The notes under the pieces are model-generated. The model ran no database searches. It had not been told where the DNA came from and worked only from the letters and a program-made list of their open reading frames with translations. Of a stretch of DNA of 13,890 nt, positions 13,804 through 13,890 are shown piece after piece (the first letter of the stretch is position 1; every line of letters starts with the position of its first letter). Source of the DNA: Methanobacteriota archaeon (GTDB lineage Archaea; Methanobacteriota; Methanobacteria; Methanobacteriales; Methanobacteriaceae); NCBI GenBank assembly GCA_023440975.1, contig JAEZRD010000096.1:1-13890 (forward strand), given 5' to 3'. A program made the translations under genes and the position numbers.

Positions 13804-13890
13804 TCCATTAGTTTAAATGTTTTTCTAAAATTTATGAAAAAATGTATAAAAAAGAATGTATTTTAAAAATATTTAATTAAAGTATTTACA

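Noticed and set aside
1..13890. Mobile element, CRISPR array, tRNA or riboswitch
   Set aside because: No regularly spaced repeats, transposase-like protein, terminal repeats or GC-rich folded segment was found in any spacer.

Overview
The window looks like chromosomal DNA of an AT-rich methanogenic archaeon of the order Methanobacteriales, most like Methanosphaera or Methanobrevibacter. The reasons are the very low GC content, ribosome binding sites built on AGGTGAT/GGAGG, TATA-type promoters, oligo-T terminators, a TfuA protein (the partner of YcaO in methyl-coenzyme M reductase thioamidation), a LarE-type sulfur transferase, and small zinc-ribbon membrane proteins. The genus is an inference from general protein character; no database was searched.

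Layout. (1) Positions 1-1621, + strand: the 3' part of tfuA, then larE 15 bp later, apparently the end of a sulfur-transfer operon that begins outside the window. (2) Positions 1637-5111, - strand: a 160-residue orphan protein, a four-CBS-domain protein, a 396-base AT-rich spacer, a UspA-type protein, and an amidohydrolase whose promoter spacing suggests a leaderless mRNA. (3) Positions 5183-7831, - strand: an 882-residue protein with a degenerate KaiC/RecA-like N-terminus, a pyruvate phosphate dikinase-type ATP-grasp region and a distinctive C-terminal domain, but no phosphohistidine or PEP-binding domain. It is easily mislabelled PEP synthase. (4) Positions 8092-12443, - strand: carA then carB, the two carbamoyl-phosphate synthetase subunits for pyrimidine and arginine synthesis. 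(5) Positions 12554-13763, - strand: three small membrane proteins (zinc ribbon with a Ser/Asp-rich external tail, a tail-anchored protein, a VanZ-like four-helix protein).

How the genes relate: tfuA and larE plausibly cooperate in sulfur chemistry. carA and carB form one enzyme. The CBS and Usp proteins belong to families that often bind adenine nucleotides and may be stress or energy sensors. The most unusual item is the KaiC-like/PPDK-like fusion, whose reaction cannot be assigned. No tRNA, rRNA, CRISPR array, insertion sequence or phage gene was seen.
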